DNA of 6,748 nt. Origin: Candidatus Proteinoplasmatales archaeon SG8-5. GTDB lineage: Archaea > Thermoplasmatota > Thermoplasmata > SG8-5. The DNA lies in NCBI GenBank assembly GCA_001595885.1, contig LSSH01000027.1:1-6748 (forward strand). The letters run 5' to 3'. A program made the translations under genes and the position numbers. A model generated the notes under the pieces. The model was not told the DNA's origin. It did not search any database and worked only from the letters and a program-made list of their open reading frames with translations. Of the stretch, positions 5,286 to 6,748 are shown piece after piece. Within the stretch, counting starts at the first letter, position 1. Each line of letters opens with the position of its first letter.

Positions 5286-5381
5286 CGCCATCGACCGGAC
5301 TCGAACCGGTGACCTTCCGGTCTCTGCCCTGGGTAATAACCAGCTAACAGCCGGATGCTCCACCTACTGAGCTACGATGGC
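5286..5381 (-). tRNA. tRNA-Asn (anticodon GTT), intron-containing
   Basis: The minus strand folds as a full tRNA. The acceptor stem GCCATCG/CGATGGC is perfect; the D arm is GCTC/GAGC with loop AGTAGGTG; the anticodon stem is TCCGG/CCGGA; the loop after splicing is CTGTTAA with anticodon GTT (5348-5346). The T arm is ACCGG/CCGGT with loop TTCGAGT, the variable loop AGGTC, and the discriminator base G. The mature length is 73 nt and the gene is 96 bp because of a 23-nt intron between positions 37 and 38. CCA is not encoded. The discriminator G and GTT anticodon fit archaeal tRNA-Asn. A TATA-like sequence near 5425-5432 would start transcription about 20 nt upstream, leaving a leader for RNase P. 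Confidence 0.97.
5322..5344 (-). other. Archaeal tRNA intron (position 37/38) with bulge-helix-bulge splice motif
   Basis: The 23-nt intron lies directly 3' of the base after the anticodon. The precursor can form the splicing-endonuclease motif: exon bases 32-35 (CTGT) pair with intron bases 18-21 (GCAG, one G-U pair). That leaves 3-nt bulges U36-A37-G1 and A22-G23-A38 that carry the cut sites. An inner hairpin CTGG/CCAG lies within the intron, with one extra unpaired G (intron base 17). Confidence 0.85.
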
Positions 5382-5424
5382 ACCAAGTGCTAAGCCAATG
5401 CTTTGGCGTGATAACGACACTCTA

Positions 5425-5432
5425 ATTTAAAT
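5425..5432. promoter_or_regulatory. Palindromic ATTTAAAT, possible TATA element for both tRNA-Asn and the divergent membrane protein gene
   Basis: The only strongly AT-rich element between the two divergent genes is a perfect 8-bp palindrome. It is about 47 bp from the tRNA 5' end, which implies a 20-nt leader, and 53 bp from the ATG at 5481, which implies a leader of about 27 nt. It could serve in either or both directions; one of the two may use a weaker site not recognised here. Confidence 0.4.
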
Positions 5433-5480
5433 GTTCTCACAACAATTACCCTCCAAAATCGAGGAATCCCAGGGAAAATC

Positions 5481-6068
5481 ATGGACAGGGCCCACATAGT
5501 CAGGAGATCAACGCATCTTTGCGCACCATTATTCCTAGTGTATTACCTGTTCCCCGGGGACATGTGGGGTCTTGGAGTTTCACCGGAGATTGCCGTGCTC
5601 ATCGTCCTTGCCCTCGTGCTTGTCGTCGAAGCCATACGTCTGGCCACGGGACGTACCTATTACGGGCTGAGGACATATGAGAAAAACCAGCTATCCGCAT
5701 ACGCGTGGGCTGGAATAGGCATCACCGCAGCATTCCTTTTCTTCCCGCCAGTGTTCGTCATCTGTGTGGTCGTCGGCCTTGGCTGGGTCGACCCCCTCAT
5801 CGGGGAATTGAGAATGCGCAAGAAAAAGACCTATCCCGCACTTCCTCTGGTGGTTTATTTCATGTTAGTTTTTTGTTGCATGCAGGTATTCTCCGACATC
5901 AATATCTTCGTCCAGGTGTTCCTGGGATGCCTTGCGGCGGTCTCCGCCATCAAGATCGAGGCATGGAAGATGAAATACGTTGACGACGACTTCCTCATGC
6001 TGATAATCCCCTTGGTGATTATGACGCTTGTTTACGAAATCATGAAGTTCACTGGCATAACCTCATAA
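5481..6068 (+). CDS. Integral membrane protein, distant dolichol kinase/CTP-transferase (SEC59/VTE5-like) relative
   Basis: A 195-aa protein with about six membrane segments. Three landmarks match, loosely, the SEC59/diacylglycerol-kinase/phytol-kinase superfamily, which uses CTP to phosphorylate lipid alcohols. These are RRSTH (8-12) near the N-terminus, where the family has R-K-x-x-H; WVDPLIGELR (102-111), where the family has a G-D-P-x-A motif; and IKIEAW...VDDDF...IIPL (147-168), where the family has E-A...D-D-N...P-L. The glycine-rich segment and the K-T-x-E-G motif that normally follow the DP motif are missing, replaced by basic RMRKKKTYP (111-119), so activity is uncertain. If functional it would act on polyprenol or another isoprenoid lipid at the membrane. 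The ATG at 5481 has only a weak SD (AGGG, 5471-5474). It stands alone, divergent from tRNA-Asn. Alternative: a membrane protein of unknown function. Confidence 0.6.
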   Translation: MDRAHIVRRSTHLCAPLFLVYYLFPGDMWGLGVSPEIAVLIVLALVLVVEAIRLATGRTYYGLRTYEKNQLSAYAWAGIGITAAFLFFPPVFVICVVVGLGWVDPLIGELRMRKKKTYPALPLVVYFMLVFCCMQVFSDINIFVQVFLGCLAAVSAIKIEAWKMKYVDDDFLMLIIPLVIMTLVYEIMKFTGITS

Positions 6069-6083
6069 TGACCAGTCCATTGT

Positions 6084-6096
6084 CGAAAGGTTTATA
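6084..6096 (+). promoter_or_regulatory. Promoter (BRE + TATA box) of the Lrp-domain/membrane protein unit
   Basis: CGAAAGG (BRE-like, 6084-6090) is followed by TTTATA (6091-6096), centred about 26 nt before 6120. The resulting leader would be about 10 nt and just contain the SD AAGGTGA (6119-6125) ahead of the ATG at 6130. It sits in the 61-bp gap after the preceding gene, so this pair has its own promoter. Confidence 0.6.
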
Positions 6097-6129
6097 GGTA
6101 ATAACACGATATCAGCCTAAGGTGAGATT

Positions 6130-6363
6130 ATGGCGGTAGGGTTTGTGTTGATTTCGACTGCGCCTGCAAAGGAGCATGAGGTGTATAACGAGCTTCTCAA
6201 GGTGAAGGAAATAGTGGAGCTCCATCCCCTGTTTGGTGAATATGACCTCATAGCGAAGATACAGGCAGACGATTTCAACATACTCGGCCAGGTCGTAGTG
6301 GACCAGATTCGGACGATTCCCGGTGTAATAGACACCAAGACCCTTACCGGCATTAAATTCTGA
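6130..6363 (+). CDS. Stand-alone Lrp/AsnC-type effector-binding (RAM) domain protein
   Basis: A 77-aa protein consisting only of the C-terminal domain of Lrp/AsnC regulators: an alpha/beta sandwich starting FVLISTAPAKEHEVYNELL, the core HPLFGEYDLIAKIQADD (32-48), then VVVDQIRTIPGV and the closing TKTLTGIKF. Family knowledge: this domain forms dimers and higher rings and binds amino acids between subunits. In full regulators it is preceded by a helix-turn-helix of about 60 residues, which is absent here; the start is fixed by the SD AAGGTGA and the nearby promoter, so this is a genuine short form and not a truncation. It cannot bind DNA itself in the usual way. It may sense an amino acid and act on full-length Lrp paralogues by mixed assembly, or on an enzyme or the membrane protein encoded next to it. 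That partner is inference. Confidence 0.92.
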   Translation: MAVGFVLISTAPAKEHEVYNELLKVKEIVELHPLFGEYDLIAKIQADDFNILGQVVVDQIRTIPGVIDTKTLTGIKF

Positions 6364-6372
6364 GGTGGAAAT

Positions 6373-6690
6373 ATGTACTTAGAGTTCTTCACAGTATTTC
6401 TCTTAACGTTTGCACTTGGAATGTTTATAGCAGGCATATTCACGGTCTATTTCGGGAGTGGGAAGAGCCGTGGGATTGGTGCTGGTCTACTTGTTGGCGG
6501 AATCATCGTTGGATTGATCATACTTCTTTTTTCGTATATGAGTATTCCGCCCTGGGACATGAGTGCTCCAGATAGCTCTCTCTGGTGGGTAAAGGATACA
6601 ATCCTAGACTCGTTAGTCTACCTAATCAGCGCAATCCTCGGTGGCTTAGCGGCTGTCGGGCTCTTCCTGCTGGCGATAATGAAGTCCTAG
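6373..6690 (+). CDS. Small three-TM membrane protein of unknown function
   Basis: I do not recognise this 105-aa protein. It has three hydrophobic segments, about 5-27, 34-55 and 80-102, with Gly-rich faces (GIGAGLLVGGIIVG in the second; AILGGLAAVG in the third). Between TM1 and TM2 is a basic loop (GSGKSR). Between TM2 and TM3 is a polar, Trp-rich loop (IPPWDMSAPDSSLWWVKD), which the positive-inside rule places outside the cell. The ATG at 6373 is 9 nt after the stop of the Lrp-domain gene, with SD GAGGTG overlapping that stop, so the two are translated from one mRNA. A link to amino-acid sensing is possible but rests only on neighbourhood. The 3' end has no T-rich terminator within the window. 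Confidence 0.75.
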   Translation: MYLEFFTVFLLTFALGMFIAGIFTVYFGSGKSRGIGAGLLVGGIIVGLIILLFSYMSIPPWDMSAPDSSLWWVKDTILDSLVYLISAILGGLAAVGLFLLAIMKS

Positions 6691-6712
6691 AGAAGACCTG
6701 CGTTCTAACTTC

Positions 6713-6748
6713 ACGTACGTTGCCCAATAGCTCTAGAGCCGTCTGGCA
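6713..6748. repeat. Short nested inverted repeats at the right edge
   Basis: ACGTACGT (6713-6720) is a perfect palindrome. It is followed by TGCC ... GCTCTAGAGC ... GGCA (6721-6748), which can fold as a 4-bp outer stem, a symmetric 5x5 internal loop and an inner GCTC/GAGC hairpin. No gene is recognised in the last 58 bases on either strand. The structure may be chance or part of an element that continues beyond the window. Confidence 0.3.

Noticed and set aside
6721..6748. Possible start of a tRNA gene (TGCCCAATAGCTC...GAGC resembles an acceptor and D arm)
   Set aside because: The D loop would be only two bases, and the GG expected in it is missing; it cannot fold as a normal tRNA within the visible sequence.

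Overview
The window looks archaeal, most likely a Thermoplasmatota-type euryarchaeon; the phylum is an inference. The evidence is: a tRNA-Asn with a 23-nt intron at the canonical archaeal 37/38 position and no encoded CCA; TATA boxes with purine-rich BRE-like sequence about 26 nt before the expected transcript starts; Shine-Dalgarno (SD) sequences of the GGAGGTGA type; thiolase-fold proteins paired with zinc-ribbon DUF35 proteins; and a stand-alone Lrp/AsnC ligand-binding domain. Genes are packed tightly and no gene-free stretch exceeds 300 bases.

Left half (3409 down to 1, minus strand): one operon. From its promoter near 3459-3476 it encodes a thiolase-fold protein that keeps the nucleophilic Cys, a paralogous thiolase-fold protein in which that Cys is Gly, two DUF35 zinc-ribbon/OB-fold proteins, and, cut by the window edge, the first 24 codons of a protein that begins like the lysine-ketoglutarate reductase domain of saccharopine-pathway enzymes. 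Gaps inside the four-gene core are 1, 5 and 1 nt, and each downstream SD lies in the last codons of the gene before it. The simplest reading is a hetero-oligomeric CoA-ester enzyme (thiolase and/or retro-aldolase) whose DUF35 partners help bind acyl-CoA. The substrate is unknown.

Middle (3561-4662, plus strand): a two-gene unit diverging from the operon. It encodes a small exported protein resembling the Mo-cofactor domain of sulfite-oxidase-type enzymes but with no cysteine, followed 1 nt later by a multi-span membrane protein resembling ECF-transporter S components. They probably work together at the membrane. This unit converges on a two-TM potassium channel gene (5187-4672, minus), which has a GYGD selectivity filter, a long basic coiled-coil tail in place of an RCK domain, and a promoter that implies a leaderless mRNA.

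Right part: the intron-containing tRNA-Asn(GTT) gene (5381-5286, minus); a divergently transcribed membrane protein distantly like dolichol kinase/CTP-transferases (5481-6068); and a two-gene unit of a 77-aa Lrp/AsnC effector-binding domain without a DNA-binding domain (6130-6363) plus a three-TM membrane protein of unknown function (6373-6690). The last 58 bases hold no recognisable gene, only short inverted repeats.
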